Assembly: GCF_011386835.1 (NCBI RefSeq)
Contig: NC_088791.1
Span: forward strand, 33,330,998-33,394,997
Direction: 5' to 3'
DNA: 64,000 nucleotides
From: Chrysemys picta bellii
Taxonomy: Eukaryota; Chordata; Testudines; Emydidae
Part shown: positions 33,245 to 45,345 of the stretch, piece by piece
How positions within the stretch are numbered: the first letter of the stretch is position 1
Layout of the letters: the number at the start of each line of letters is the position of its first letter
Notes under the pieces: generated by a model
Database searches by the model: none
Told to the model about the DNA's origin: nothing
What the model saw: the letters and a program-made list of their open reading frames with translations, nothing else
Made by a program: the position numbers and the translations under genes

Positions 33245-35106
33245 CAGGGGCAAGATTAGAAAGGCAAAGGCATAAAATGAGCTCAAACTAGCAAAAGGAA
33301 TAAAGGGAAACAAGACTTTTTATCAATACCTTAGAAGCAAGAGGAAGACCAAGGACAGGGTAGGCCCACTGCTCAGTGAAGAGGGAGAAACAGTAACAGG
33401 AAACTTGGAAATGGCAGAGATGCTTAATGACTTCTTTGTTTCGGTCTTCACCGAGAAGTCTGAAGGAATGCCTAACATAGTGAATGCTAATGGGGAAGGG
33501 GGTAGGTTTAGAAGATAAAATAGAAAAAGAACAAGTTAAAAATCTCTTAGAGAAGTAAGATGGCTGCAAGTCACCATGGCCTGACGAAATGCATCCTAGA
33601 ATACTCATGGAGCTAACAGAGGAGGTATATGAGCCTCTAGTTATTATCTTTGGAAAATCATGGGAGACAGGAGAGATCCCAGAAGACTGGAAAAGGGCAA
33701 ATATAGTGCCCATCTATAAAAAGGGAAATAAAAACAACCCAGGAAACTACAGACCAGTTAGTTTAACTTCTGTGCCAGGGAAGATAATGGAACAAGTAAT
33801 TAAGGAAATCCTCTGCAAACACTTGGAAGGAGGTAAGGTGATAGGGAATAGCCAGCATGGATTTGTAAAGAACAAATCATGTCAAACCAAGCTGATAGCT
33901 TTCTTTGATAGGATAACGAGTCTTGTGGATAAGGGAGAAGCGGTGGATGTGGTATACCTAGACTTTAGTAAGGCATTTGATATGGTCTTGCATGATATTC
34001 TTATCAATAAACTAGGCAAATACAACTTAGATGGGGCTACTATAAGATGGGTGCATAACTGGCTGGATAACTGTACTCAGAGAGTAGTTATCAATGGTTC
34101 CCAATCCTGCTGGAAAGGTATAACAAGTGGGGTTCTGCAGGGGTCTGTTTTGGGACCGGCTCTGTTCAATATCTTCATCAACGACTTAGATATTGGCATA
34201 GAAAGTACGCTTATTAAGTTTGCAGATAATACCAAACTGGGAGGGATTACAACTGCTTTGGATGATAGGGTCATAATTCAAAATGATCTGGACAAATTGG
34301 AGAAATGGTCTGAGGTAAACAGGATGAAGTTTAATAAAGACAAATGCAAAGTGCTCCACTTAGGAAGGAACAATCAGTTTCACACATACAGAATGGGAAG
34401 AGACTGTCTAGGAAGGAGTATGGCAGAAAGGGTCCTAGGAGTTATAATGGACCACAAGCTAAATATGAGTCAACAGTGTGATGCTGTTGCAAAAAAAGCA
34501 AACATGATTCTGGGATGCATTAACAGGTGTGTTGTGAGCAAGACACGAGAAGCCATTCTTCCCTTCTACTCTGCACTGGTTAGGCTTCAACTGGAGTATT
34601 GTGTCCAGTTCTGGGCACCGCATTTCAAGAAAGTTGTGGAGAAATTGGAGAGGGTCCAGAGAAGAGCAACAAAAATGATTAAAGGTTTAGAGAACATGAC
34701 CTATGAAGGAAGGCTGAAAGAATTGGGTTTGTTTAGTTTGGAAAAGAGAAGACTGAGAGGGGACATGATAGCAGTTTTCAGGTATCTAAAAGGGTGTCAT
34801 AAGGAGGAGGGAGAAAACTTTTTCATCTTAGCCTCTAAGGATAGAACAAGAAACAATGGGCTTAAACTGCAGCAAGGGAGGTTTAGGCTAGACATTAGGA
34901 AAAAGTTCCTGTCAGGGTGGTTAAACACTGGAATAAACTGCCTAAGGAGGTTGTGGAATCTCCATCTCTGGAGATATTTAAGAGTAGGTTAGATAAATGT
35001 CTGTGAGGGATGGTCTAGACAGTATTTGGCCCTGCAATGAGGGCAGGGGATTGGACTCGATGACCTCTTGAGGTCCCTTCCAGTCCTAGAGTCTATGAAT
35101 CTATGA
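33245..35106 (+). mobile_element. 5'-truncated CR1 LINE
   Basis: The copy starts in the region between endonuclease and RT (AGGCAAAGGCATAAAATGAG), runs through the RT and ends in the CR1 3' signature GGTCCCTTCCAGTCCTAGAG, then the short tandem TCTATGAATCTATGA with no poly(A). The 5' truncation is typical of target-primed reverse transcription. AT-rich sequence of similar flavour flanks both sides (GCAAA...TTGGGTCAA at 33170-33240 and 35112-35140), so it probably landed inside another repeat. Confidence 0.9.
33589..34992 (+). pseudogene. CR1 reverse transcriptase, damaged
   Basis: 467 codons remain open. RT motifs: VPIYKKG and NYRPVSLTS (about 41-60), QHGFVKNKSC, VVYLDFSKAFD, GVLQGSVLGPALF and the palm motif, here FADN (211-214) instead of FADD. 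The second catalytic aspartate is lost, so the enzyme should be dead. A stop just upstream (TAA within GAGAAGTAAGATGG, near 33556) breaks the join to earlier coding sequence. Near 34913-34925 a one-base loss moves the C-terminal part to another frame. CR1 RT normally primes from a nicked target and copies its own RNA. Confidence 0.88.
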
Positions 35107-35395
35107 AAAACCATAGGCAAATTTGGGTCAAATTGGCGAATAGTTTCAACTGAAAAAAATGAAAACCAAGTTTTGGAAACATCAAAAAACTTTGTTTTTG
35201 GCATTTCTGAAATGAAACTTTTCATTTCACAAAGACATTTCATTTTGGAATTTACCTAAATTTAATTAAAAGCAAAAGTTTAATCCCTTCCTCAAAAAAA
35301 CAAAACCTTAAACAAAAAATTACTTTAGATCAGCCAAACTTCTTGTTTCATCAAACCAAAAAATTGATAAGTTTGCCTAGCTCTGCTCAGAAACT
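35107..35395. repeat. AT-rich repeat flanking the CR1 insertion
   Basis: Reiterated GAAATGAAACTTTTCATTTC, ACATTTCATTTTGG and AAAACTTTG-type words form loose palindromes. Similar words precede the CR1 at 33140-33240. Likely one older repeat split by the CR1. Confidence 0.4.
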
Positions 35396-35789
35396 CTCTT
35401 TGCAGGCAGAATGATGCTGGAAGTCGCATGTTGCTGGAACTCCCATATCTTCCCTCTGGGCAATGCAGTCTTATTCTTCTACTTGGAGGTCCCTGTCTTG
35501 TAGCTTGGGAACCCCCCCGTGTGTTTCTGCAGGCTCCGTTAAGGAAGCAGTAAAAGTCTGATCATGGACTCTTTTGTTTTCAATTTTTGATAATGAATCT
35601 GTCAGGATATTTCTTTTAAAATATCTTTTATTGTTAGAAACACTTGTTCTTTCTATAGCCCAGCGTTGTGAGCAAACACAAAGTATGTCTGGTATTTTGT
35701 CAAAAAGTCAAATCTTATATTGCAGAAACTATTTCCATGGTTTGTTGGGTTCTTTTTAAATGTAATATGATGTGCTCTACATTTTCTTT

Positions 35790-36036
35790 AGGTATGTCTA
35801 CACTTAAATTGCTGCAGCTTCACTATAGATACTACCTATGCCAATGGGAGGGCTTCTTCCTTCAGTGTAGTAAACCACCTCCCCGAGAGGTAGTAGCTTG
35901 GTTAATGGAAGAATTCTTTCATTGACTTAGTACTAACCAGGGGTTACTTCAATATAACTGTCTCTCAGGGGTGTGGATTTTTCACACCCCTGAGCGATGT
36001 AGCTATTCTGACATAAATTCCCAGTATGGATCAGCC
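35790..36036. mobile_element. Palindrome-containing MITE (turtle hAT-like type)
   Basis: Opens AGGTATGTCTACACTTAAAT and closes CCCAGTATGGATCAGCC, worn inverted repeats of the same style as 3284-3561. A near-perfect internal hairpin, CTCAGGGGTGTG (35964-35975) with CACACCCCTGAG (35983-35994), is retained. Confidence 0.65.
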
Positions 36037-37560
36037 ATCAACAATAAATACTTTTACAAGACTTTATATGGGTAATCTATTCATATTGTACCTGTCAAAT
36101 ATTAATAATCTCATAACATGGTGTGCCAGGAACTGATTCAGCCAAAAACTGTTGTCATGAATGCAGCAGCATGTATAGTGGTACTGTAGCAACTACTAAT
36201 TAAAATCTTGGTTGGAGGATGGTGAGAGAGCAGGCATAATGTAATGCCTCTAATCAGTAAACATTAGTGCTAATATAATGTCTTCAAGTAGCCTTTGTAC
36301 AATATATGCTGCATTGGCAGCAGATGCCACTCATTTTAGTGGATATTATATAACATGTGCTGCCTCTAATACACAAGGACAACCATTTCAACATGGAAAA
36401 TATCTCTATCTTAGATTTTTTTCTATACCACCATCACTGAAGTATCTAAGCTATGAGCATTGGCATTATATGTTTATTATAAGGAGATTCTCTACAGTTG
36501 TGGCTAGGAACATATTCTAAGCCTAACATAACTAACTGATAGACGCATTGTGTCACACAGTTTGCTAAAGGATTTTTTTTTCTATGTGTATTAATTTTAA
36601 ATCCTCAGTAGTGTGTGTGTGAGAGAGAGAGAGAGAGAGGGGGGGGGAATATAGAGAGGAGGGGGGAGGATGCAAAGGATGTTAATGAAAATGTATATCC
36701 TATTTCATAGGACTTCAAAGGGGGAGAAGAAAATTGAAAAAAAAAATTCAGGTGAGGTAGGGAGTATACTACATTTTGTACAGTGTTTGGAAAAATGGTA
36801 TGTTTAGTTTGTGTTAATGTAAACAGGTACAGTTGTGGTGTTAAATCCTTGGAGAAAAGACAATTCCTTTCAGACACCACTCCTTTGGAATCCCAGAAAG
36901 GATAGGTGAGAGGGTTTCAGTGATTGCACTGTGATGGTTTAGTAGTTCTAATCTGTATGATAAGCATTTTGTAGTGTGTGCTGATTTTCAATGTAGAGCA
37001 AATTTTATATTTGAGTTGGAAAACTCTGAAATAGTGTTTTACAATGGAAATCCTGGAGGCTCCCGTTACATAAAAGGCATACACTAGTGCCCATCATAAA
37101 GCACTGGAAGTTAGAGTAGTATTCAGATGTATGGTTTCTGAGAAAAGAGATCAGAGATGAGGCAAAGGAGTGGTGTTGGGATTTAGACCCAGATTTTTAA
37201 ACAATCTCTAGTCTCCACTAGAACCTGTAGACCTATCTCTGGCATGGTTGTGCTGTTTCCCGCTATTGTCCACACCTAAACCAAAGAAGCTTTTGTCTGA
37301 AGGCAAGTAGAGGGTGAGTAAGCTAGCACACCTGAGGGGTGTAGGTAAGTACGCCCTTAGGCTGTGGCACAGACCCCATTCCCATGTCTGTTTGTATCGT
37401 GGATGGGGGTAAGCGACATACCAGGTTTTTAATTCAATAATCCTCCACTCCAATTCCCACAATGCACTGAACCCTATTGTTCCTGTCCCTTTTCTCAGTC
37501 TATAAAGGTCCCCATCCCCACTCTTCTCACCAGCTGTAGTATTCTGTGCTGACCACATCA
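36037..37560. other. Intergenic stretch with simple repeats, no gene seen
   Basis: 36610-36670 is a (GT)n/(GA)n/G-run microsatellite. No exon or known repeat was recognised in the rest. Confidence 0.5.
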
Positions 37561-37599
37561 GAACAGCTTTCTGCTGCATTCTCTACAGATCCATACACG

Positions 37600-38120
37600 G
37601 GAACATGGATGCAGCTCCGAGAGCAGCTGCTTGGCCTGGCAACCACACCCAGGTGCTGATCAATGTGTGGTCCAAATACACTGTCCTCTACTACTTCACC
37701 TGGAATGGCAGGAACATTCACTTATACCAGGAAATTTCATGGAGGCTGGACAGAAGGGCAGTTGGCAGACTCGAGCCCACTACCGGGAACGCATCACTTG
37801 AGGCTATAGTACAAGAAGGCAAAAGACTCCTACAGTTGTCCTAGGACGGATAGTCATACATGCCCTTTCTATGATGAGCTTGATCATGGTGCTGTCAAGG
37901 CACCCAGGACAGGCCCTGAAGTGTCTCACAAACCCATTCTCAACTCTGCCAGTCTCAATGTCTGATGGGATGCTGATGAGGGTCAGGGCAAGGAGGAAGC
38001 AGGGACTGTGGAAGATGCTCTGAGGACAAGGAGCATGTTATTCTGGTCCTGTACCTAGAAGAGCCGGTTAAAGAAGTTCTCCTTGAAAAGCCCAAGGAGG
38101 ATCCGGAGCCACTAAAATAA
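37600..38120 (+). pseudogene. Degenerate Myb/SANT-like DNA-binding protein, transposon-type
   Basis: The frame from ATG 37605 (79 codons) reads QVLINVWSKYTVLYYF, then IHLYQEISWRLDRRA, the W-spaced helices of the Myb/SANT-like domain found in Harbinger accessory proteins and in many reptile ZSCAN29/MSANTD-like copies. After its stop another frame gives a CPFYDELDHGAV-like segment followed by an acidic tail, the usual downstream region. At least two breaks make it non-coding. In PIF/Harbinger transposons such a protein helps the transposase enter the nucleus and bind DNA. Confidence 0.5.
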
Positions 38121-40927
38121 CCAGAACCCTAGTCTGGTAAATTACAATGGACCCCGCCCTCCTTATCACTATCTCCTTTTGTTCTGATGCCACATTCCTG
38201 ATGCTACATTCAAAGAGTATTTGAAGTACTGGGCACTGACTTTTTCAGGCATTTCAATGTCTGTGTGTCTGAACTGTAGTGCTGAACCCATGCGCTATCC
38301 CCTTACTTAGCTCATCCCCTTCCATGCATTCCCTGCTTGATTCAGCCCAAAATAGTCCCGAAGCAAGACACAGCTCTAAAACAATGATTTTATATTGCTT
38401 TTTGATGAACCACTGTTATGCATTTGACTAAAGTTATGTCCTAAAAACAGACTAACACAAAATTATTGTGCCCCAGGGTCAGTGCATTTCTCAGCACGCA
38501 GTCAGGCAGTGATGGTCCCAGGCCATGCGGAGTGGGGGATGGGAGGAGGCATGCTAGAAAGGTCCTGGTCTAAAGTTAGTGGTCTAAAGAGTGGTCTAAA
38601 GTTAGTGACAGATGTCATTTGTCCCTTGGAAGGCTACAAAATTTTTATTGTCCCCTGATGTCTGGTCTCTCCCCACACCAAGCTTGCTGCACAAGCTAGG
38701 GGAAACTGGGATGGGAGACGGATCTGGTTTGGTGGTTCGAGAAACAGAGTGCAATATCTTTTTGGAATGGAGAGGCAAGAAGATTTGGTGCTGATCTGAA
38801 ATTTCATGGAACCAAATAAAGTTGCGGTGTGTGTATTTCTTTCCCTGTCCATATCACTGTTGTTGGGCAAGTACAGGGACAGGATTTTCTGGTGATGCCA
38901 AGTTGAGGGTGGGTGGGCGGCCAGGCAGTATTCATGGTTTGCATCTCCCTTTGCTAAGAAACTCCTTATTCTAGCTGAGAATATAGTCAATTTACAGTCA
39001 AATAGCCTCAGAGTCCTGAAAATTTCAGAAAAAAGTTTCAGAAAATTTCGGTTGTAGCAGAAATTCCAGCTGGGTCTTGAGGTATAACAACCATGCAAAT
39101 CTGCTTGGTCCACCTTCATATCTGACCAAACCCCTCCATTCAGCATTATGTAGAGTGGTGATCATGAGCAGAAACATCTCTCGGGCATAGATTGCCAGAT
39201 CTCCTCCACAGGACTGAAAACCCTCCTCTCTTTTCCATGCTGATACCTTGAAAACCAAAATGTTTTCCAAATGTTGGCCAGTCTTTAAAGAAGAACTTGA
39301 AAACTGGTAACACAGCCCCTGGAAGGAATTGCCATTCCTCCCCAAGACACTATGAACATTTTAATTTTTAAAAATATTACTCAATTTTTTCTTACCATTA
39401 GTAGCCTCTGCTCTTCTTCATGGACTACAAAAGTTGTCTGAGATCCAAGCATAGACTAATAGTTGCATTCCTTCTACAGCAAAGTTATTTGAGGGAGGCG
39501 GGAGAGATTTCTTGGTTTCTGACAAGGAGGGGGAGGAATAATGCTATGCTTTTCTCTGAATTGCCAGGAACTTCAGCTCCTGAGAGGAAACCATTCTATG
39601 AGGAAGGCAGGAGCAGCACCCTAGAGATAGCAGAGGCAGACTGAGAACAGCCCTGGAATAACTGCTGATAGGGATGGACAGGAGAGACCTGGAGCATTTT
39701 GAATTCTTTGAAGCATAGGAGGGTCAGGCTCTTCAACCGAGGACACATTGATGAACCAGTTCATGGAGCAGGAGTTAAGCCACAGGGAAAGGAAGAGGCT
39801 CGCTGAACTGATGGTTGAATGAGTTTGGAGTCTGCCTGTTTCCAGGGCCACTAAACCTGTCCATTAACTGCCGTCACTGCCTCTATCAGCCACCCAGGGT
39901 ACTGTTGAGCCAGAGGACCCTCTTTCAAGGACCCACACCTCCAGTGCCTGGGAGGACAACATGGAGCCTGCAGGAGCCCAAAACATCTCTCAGGGGACCT
40001 TCCTGAGCATCCAGGAAGTGAATAATGAGCTTGCAGGAGTCCCAGAACTCCCCCAAGTGCTCACTCACAAACCCCATGCAAGAGACATCCCTGACTGTCC
40101 CCAGGAGTGATTTTTCCCCTGTCTTTTTCTTCCCCTCACCCCACCCCCAGGAGGAAGGCAAGGAGACAGGTGTAGAGACAGTAATATTTGGCCAGTGTCC
40201 ATTGATGCATTTCCTCAATGTTTTAAAGATTATTTTTTGACCTTTCTTCTTAAAATACATTAATTACACATTCCATCTAGTTCTTTTAATGAATGTTATA
40301 GTTTCCTTGACTTGTGTGTGGCCCCTCCTTCCTAAGAATCTGGTGTCATAATGTTGCAAACAGTTTTCTGTGTCCTACCCCCATTGCCCCAAGTTCAGAA
40401 GTATCTGAAGTCCCAAGGATACACAGGAGGGATGGGGAAAGTGCAGTTCGTGTTATGTGCTTATATAGAGCACTAGTGGTTTTCAATGCAGCAAAACTCT
40501 ACAGCACAGAAAAGGGGTAGATCAGCCTCTTTATGGTTTAGTTCACATGCAGACAACCGAAACACAATTCCAGTAGCAATGCAGGCAATGACAGTATCCG
40601 CCACTACCCTGTGCATAAATGGCTCTTCCTTTTCTTTTCTCCCCGACCCTGAAACATTGACCACTTTCACCCATAGTAGGGACAGGTATTTTTATAACAG
40701 CCACTAAGTGCAATTAGTACTGCAGATAATGAACAATTGAAAAAAAGGAATGGCTGCATACACTCCCACCCCTCAGCAAATGTTGATATGGTCATCAAGA
40801 GAGATTGAGTGCTCCCCATAGCAGAGGTTTGTAAGAAAGTGTGAATAGTGAAGACAAAAACATTGCCTAATAACCACATTAAACATGGCTGCCATCTTCC
40901 ACACCACAAACCCAAATCTAAAGTGAT
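38121..40927. other. Intergenic stretch, no gene seen
   Basis: The 170-codon antisense frame (38634-39146) and others have no domain, no start context and no splice support. No repeat family was identified with confidence. Confidence 0.45.
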
Positions 40928-41103
40928 GGGAAGGATAGCTCAGTGGTTTGAGCACTGCCCTGCTAAACCCAGGGTTGTGAGTTCAATCCTTGAGGGGGCC
41001 ATTTAGGGATCTGGGGCAAAAATCTGTCTGTGGCTTGGTCCTGCTTTGAGCAGGGGGTTGGACTAGATGACCTCCTAAGGTCCCTTCCAATCCTGATATT
41101 CTA
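40928..41103 (+). mobile_element. tRNA-derived SINE of cryptodiran turtle type
   Basis: GGGAAGGATAGCTCAGTGG, then TTTGAGCACTG, gives a pol III A box. GGTTGTGAGTTCAATCC gives a B box, in a tRNA-Lys-like head. The body follows (GGGGCCATTTAGGGATCTGG) and the tail GGTCCCTTCCAATCCTGAT is shared with the CR1 3' end at 35060-35090. That tail is the expected recognition site for CR1 machinery. This SINE family is a marker of hidden-necked turtles. Confidence 0.88.
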
Positions 41104-41504
41104 ACCCAGTGGAGGTGTTCTGTTATAATCATCTGATGCATGCAATGTCACAGGAACTAATAGCTAATGACCTTTGGGTATGGGGAAACAGAACCAGGAA
41201 CAAAGCTAGGTAGCCCCACATACATGTGGCTACCAATTTTCAGCAGCTGTACAGGGTGTGAAAGTGTCTCAACACAGGCAGATGTCATCACCTTCCTCCC
41301 TGCTGTGCCAAGATGTGTACACATATGGCATCCCTGATTTCCCTTGCCAATCCATGTGCACATGGGTGGATCCAGCTGCTTGTGCAAACCAGACTTGTCC
41401 TGAGATCTTTACCCTCACAAATATTATGCAGAAACAGGTGATGATTATACGAAAGTATTTTGCCACATTAGCATCCAGACAGGTGCATTGGCATTGCCAA
41501 GAGA
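41104..41504. other. Intergenic stretch, no gene seen
   Basis: Short antiparallel frames only. No recognised repeat. Confidence 0.45.
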
Positions 41505-43010
41505 TTCCAGTCTACCAAACCTGTATTATATGACCATTCTTCAGCTGATAATGGAGTCTCCCATTGGGTTTGAATGATGAGCTACAGTTACTTATTGTGG
41601 ATCCTGAGATAGGACCAATGGCCAATTTGAGACTTGCAGCCCTGTCTGCAAGTGCCATAGGTGAAGACAAGTGTAGATGAATGTATACTGCCTTTAACTT
41701 TACACCTTGCACATTGCTTCTTGATGTCAGCAATCTGCAAGCTCTCAAAGTCTTTGAGTCCGAGGTGGTGGAGCTGCTGCCATGAGATCTTGTTATGGGC
41801 TAAGAATTACCAGGTGTCAAGGTCAACATTGCAAGATTGGTGGTTGGCCTTGAGAGTGTCTTTGTAACATTTTCTTGGTCTGCCCCTAAAGCAGGTTCCA
41901 GTCTGCATTTCTCTGTAGAAAATAGCCATTGTTATTCTCCTGTCAGTCAGACACATGGACCACATGACTGCAGTATCTCAGAAGTACTCACTATAAAATC
42001 ATCAATGTCTGTGGTGTTGTAGCACTCAAGGATGATGGCAAGGTAAACATCAATTTTTGATTGTAATCTGTCACAATGTTCATTCCAGGGATGACTCCAA
42101 AGTTTTCTAAAGCCATCTCTGGCTACACCAATGTGCTTCATAATGTCATTGTCAATCATTGCATCTTCTGAAAAGACATTGCCTAGGTAACAAAACTTGT
42201 CAATCGACCTTGAAGGGGCATCATCGAAGGACACAACTGGAGTAGTTACATTACTTCCTGGCTGAGGCTGGACCATGACTTCTGTCTTCTTTAGGCTGAT
42301 TGTTAACCGAAAACATTTTGCTGCATGTGCAAAGCACTCAGTGAGCAACTGACTATCCCTGAGGTTATGGGCCAGTAAAGCACAATCAGCAAACAATAAT
42401 TCATGAAGAATTGTCTTCATAACATTTGCATGCAGGTGCTGCAGATTCAAGACAGTATTGCATATAAATGCCACAATCAAGGTCTTTGAATCCATCTATT
42501 AGAACAGCTGAAAACATGATGCTAAATAATGTCAGAGAAAAAAAACAGCCTTATTTTCCTCCATTGGTGGTGACAAAGGGAGCTGAGAAAAGATTTAATA
42601 ACATTGACAAACTAATCAAGGCAACTGAACTCGCAGAGGACTGTCTACAAGCCATCTTAATTTGGAGAGTCAAAGGTCTTAGTACAATCAACAAAAGTTA
42701 CCTACAGATCTTGATTCTGCTCATGTCCTTTCTCCAGGATTTGCCAGAATGCAAAGATCATGTCTGAAGTACCATGCCCAGTACTAAAGCAACATTGACT
42801 TGCAAGCAATATCTTCTCTGCAAGTTGATCAGTTAGCAAATTTAGCATGACTCAGGTCAGTGTCTTTCCTGCAGTGGTAAAAGAATGAGATGCCAGATGG
42901 TAATTGCAAGAAGTGTGATTACACCATCCTTTGGTAAAGGTGACTAATGCTGGCATCTTTAAGTTCCTGTGGCATAGCCTCCTGTTCCCAGGTAATGTAG
43001 GTGAGATTTC
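41505..43010 (-). pseudogene. Non-LTR retrotransposon reverse transcriptase remnant
   Basis: Read on the minus strand, pieces appear in the right order: PQELKDASISHLYQR, HRGISLL-like and GRGTSDMIF-like blocks (42770-42990), FVDCTKAFDS (about 42680), LLFADCALLAHNLRDSQLL (about 42390), LTISLKKTEVMVQPQPGS, SIDKFCYLGNVFSEDA and KLWSHPWNEHCDRLQSKI, then GHVVHMSD and a Cys-containing C-terminus (41505-41950). The palm reads FADC instead of FADD, and stops and frameshifts are frequent. Only 41947-42495 stays open for 182 codons. The LINE clade is not certain. Confidence 0.7.
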
Positions 43011-43744
43011 AGTCTACCATGTGTGTACTTTAGGACCATTTTTTAGCTACTGAGCTTGTAAGTGAATTTCCATTTTATTGATATTGGGGGTCTGGTTTTC
43101 TAAACCAAGTTAGGAGCAGGTATGCAGGGTTCCACAAAATAAGTTGTCACAGACACTCTGTGCAGAACAGTATCATTTAAGGGGAATAAAATCCCTTCCC
43201 CCTTCAAGTACAATCCTGATCTCCTCAGAACCATGGCATGAACCTTGCCAGTGTTTCCCCATGTTTGTATTCATTATTTTGCCTCTCTGGCTCACCAGTC
43301 CTTGCAGAATGAGTGAATAGGAACTTTTCTGGGTCACATACTCATTTGGCCTTACTGGTGGGCAGTGCATTGGGGTATAAGTGCTGCTGATAGCCCTGCA
43401 CAGTTTGGCAACCCCATCCTCTCAAACCCAGCTGTTATTTCTGGAACTTCTTATTGCAACCACCTGTGGGTAGATCAGTGTTAATTGCTATGCAAAGCTG
43501 CAAAAGTGGTTTGCAATGGACCTATAGCTGTCTGGTGTTGCTAGCTTCCACAGGGCAACAGTAACACTGGTCTACAGCCAAAATGCTTCTGAAATAAATG
43601 TAGTCAAACTTTACTAATTCTGGGTCACTGAGAACGAAAATGATGCTTACAATTGTTGTTTGGCTCTAGTTTTCAAGATATGCTATTGGGTCAGTATATA
43701 CGACCCTTGACTTGGGAATGGCGGAGGATAAGTGAGTTATAAAG
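43011..43744. other. Intergenic stretch, no gene seen
   Basis: No recognised repeat or exon. Confidence 0.45.
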
Positions 43745-44074
43745 GGAAGGGATCTCAATTTAAACCAGAAATGACTAAAATGCATCTTTGACTGGATCTA
43801 TGAATAAATCTATGACTGGGTTTGGACAGTACTTGCTTTTTAGGCAAAACAATGAATGATGCAATCTGAAGCTGGTATTGAGTCATAGATGATATGAATT
43901 GCATCATGTTATTCCTAGAAGTCATGGATGATGCAATCATAATGAAGCTTACATCACTCTGCTGAACAAATTGCCCTAGATCAGCTCTAGAAATCATACA
44001 GTGTCGTGCTCTCTTATTTGTCAGTGTTTGATTTTGCAAAGGGAAACATTTCTGTTTAGCCAAAGTGAGCAGAG

Positions 44075-45345
44075 ATGTCTCGTACTTGTGTGAACAGTGC
44101 AGATAACTTCTGTTATGTTTGTGGTGACGTGACTTTTGCATCACAAAAGCGCAGTATAACCACTATGGTTAAGAAAGCGTATCACCAAGGTGAACTGAAT
44201 GACCTTGTCAGGGATTTGGAACTACCCAAGAGTAAGGCAGAGCTGTTGGGCTCCAGACTACAGCAGTGGAATCTCCTGGCAGGTGATGTTAGGGTTTCCA
44301 TGTTCCGTGACCGTCAAAAGGATCTTGTCCCATTCTTCTTCATGGAAGGTGATCTTGTAGCCTGCAACAACATCGATGGTGTGATGGCAGCCCTCAACAT
44401 CGTTCATGATCCAGATGAGTGGAGACTGTTCATTGATTCATCGAAGATGAGTCTTAAAGCTGTTTTACTTCATAAAGGCAATGTTTTGCCATCAATTCCA
44501 GTTGGTCATGCAGTCCATATGAAGGAAACCTATGACAACATGAAACAACTTTTGAGGTGCATAAACTATGACCAACATCAGTGGCAGCTTTGTGGCCATT
44601 TGAAGGTTGTTGCTCTCTTGCTTGGTCTGCAGACTGGATGCATAAAGTACTGCTGTTTTCTCTGTGAAGATAGTTGTGCAAGAGATTCCCACTACATCAA
44701 GAAAGATTGGCCACTCCGACAGTCATTGGAGCCTGAGAGGAAAAGTGTTCAGCATCCACCACCTGTTGAATCAAGGAAGATTTTGTTACCACCCTAACAT
44801 ATCAAGCTGGGTCTGATGAAGAACTTTGTCAAGGCCATTGACAAAACACAAGCAGCTTTCAAGTACCTCCGTGGAAAATTTCCACGGTTAAGTGAAGCTA
44901 AGATAAAGGAAGGTGTCTTTGTTGGTCCTCAGATTTGTGAACTTCTTTGAGATGATGCATTTGACCATGCACTGCGTGGCAAGGAAAAGACGGCATGGAA
45001 AGCCTTCCAGTTAGTGGCAATAAATTTTCTCGGAAACAACAAGGCAGACAACTACAGGTTGTTGGTGGAAAACCTCCTCAAGGCATACAAAAGCCTTGGT
45101 TGCAATATGTTACTAAAGATACATTTTTTGCACTCTCATCTAGATTTTTTTTTCCACCGAACTGCGGAGCAGTGAGCGACGAGCATGGCAAGCGATTTCA
45201 CCAGGACATTGCAACAATGGAGAAACGCTATCAGGGCAAATGGAGCCCATCAATGCTTGCAGACTATTGCTGGACAGTGACAAGAGATGCTCCATTTAAT
45301 GAATACAAGAGACAAGTCAAGAAGCGCCGAGTAGACACTGAATAG
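44075..45345 (+). pseudogene. Decayed copy of a repeat-borne protein family of unknown function
   Basis: The frame from ATG 44075 runs 240 codons. It starts with a possible zinc site (C5, C13, C16) and has blocks RDLELPKSKAELLGSRLQQW, DEWRLFIDSSKMSLKAVLLH, IPVGHAVHMKETYDN and KYCCFLCED. Reading on past TAA (44795-44797) gives IKLGLMKNFVKAIDKTQAAF. A second stop, TGA, lies at 44948-44950. A T-run slip near 45147 moves the C-terminus (FHQDIATMEKRYQGKWSPSM) to the next frame. Compared with what I recall of the family, a segment appears deleted after residue 35. Near-identical proteins are annotated across very different animals, so a mobile origin is likely. The family's enzyme class is not known to me. 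Confidence 0.6.

Noticed and set aside
38634..39146. 170-codon antisense frame
   Set aside because: No recognised domain and no splice or promoter context. Consistent with chance.
40928..41000. tRNA-Lys gene
   Set aside because: It is the tRNA-derived head of a SINE. Body and CR1-like tail follow and the cloverleaf is imperfect.
41505..43010. CR1 copy
   Set aside because: Motifs after the palm differ from CR1, and no CR1 3' signature is present.
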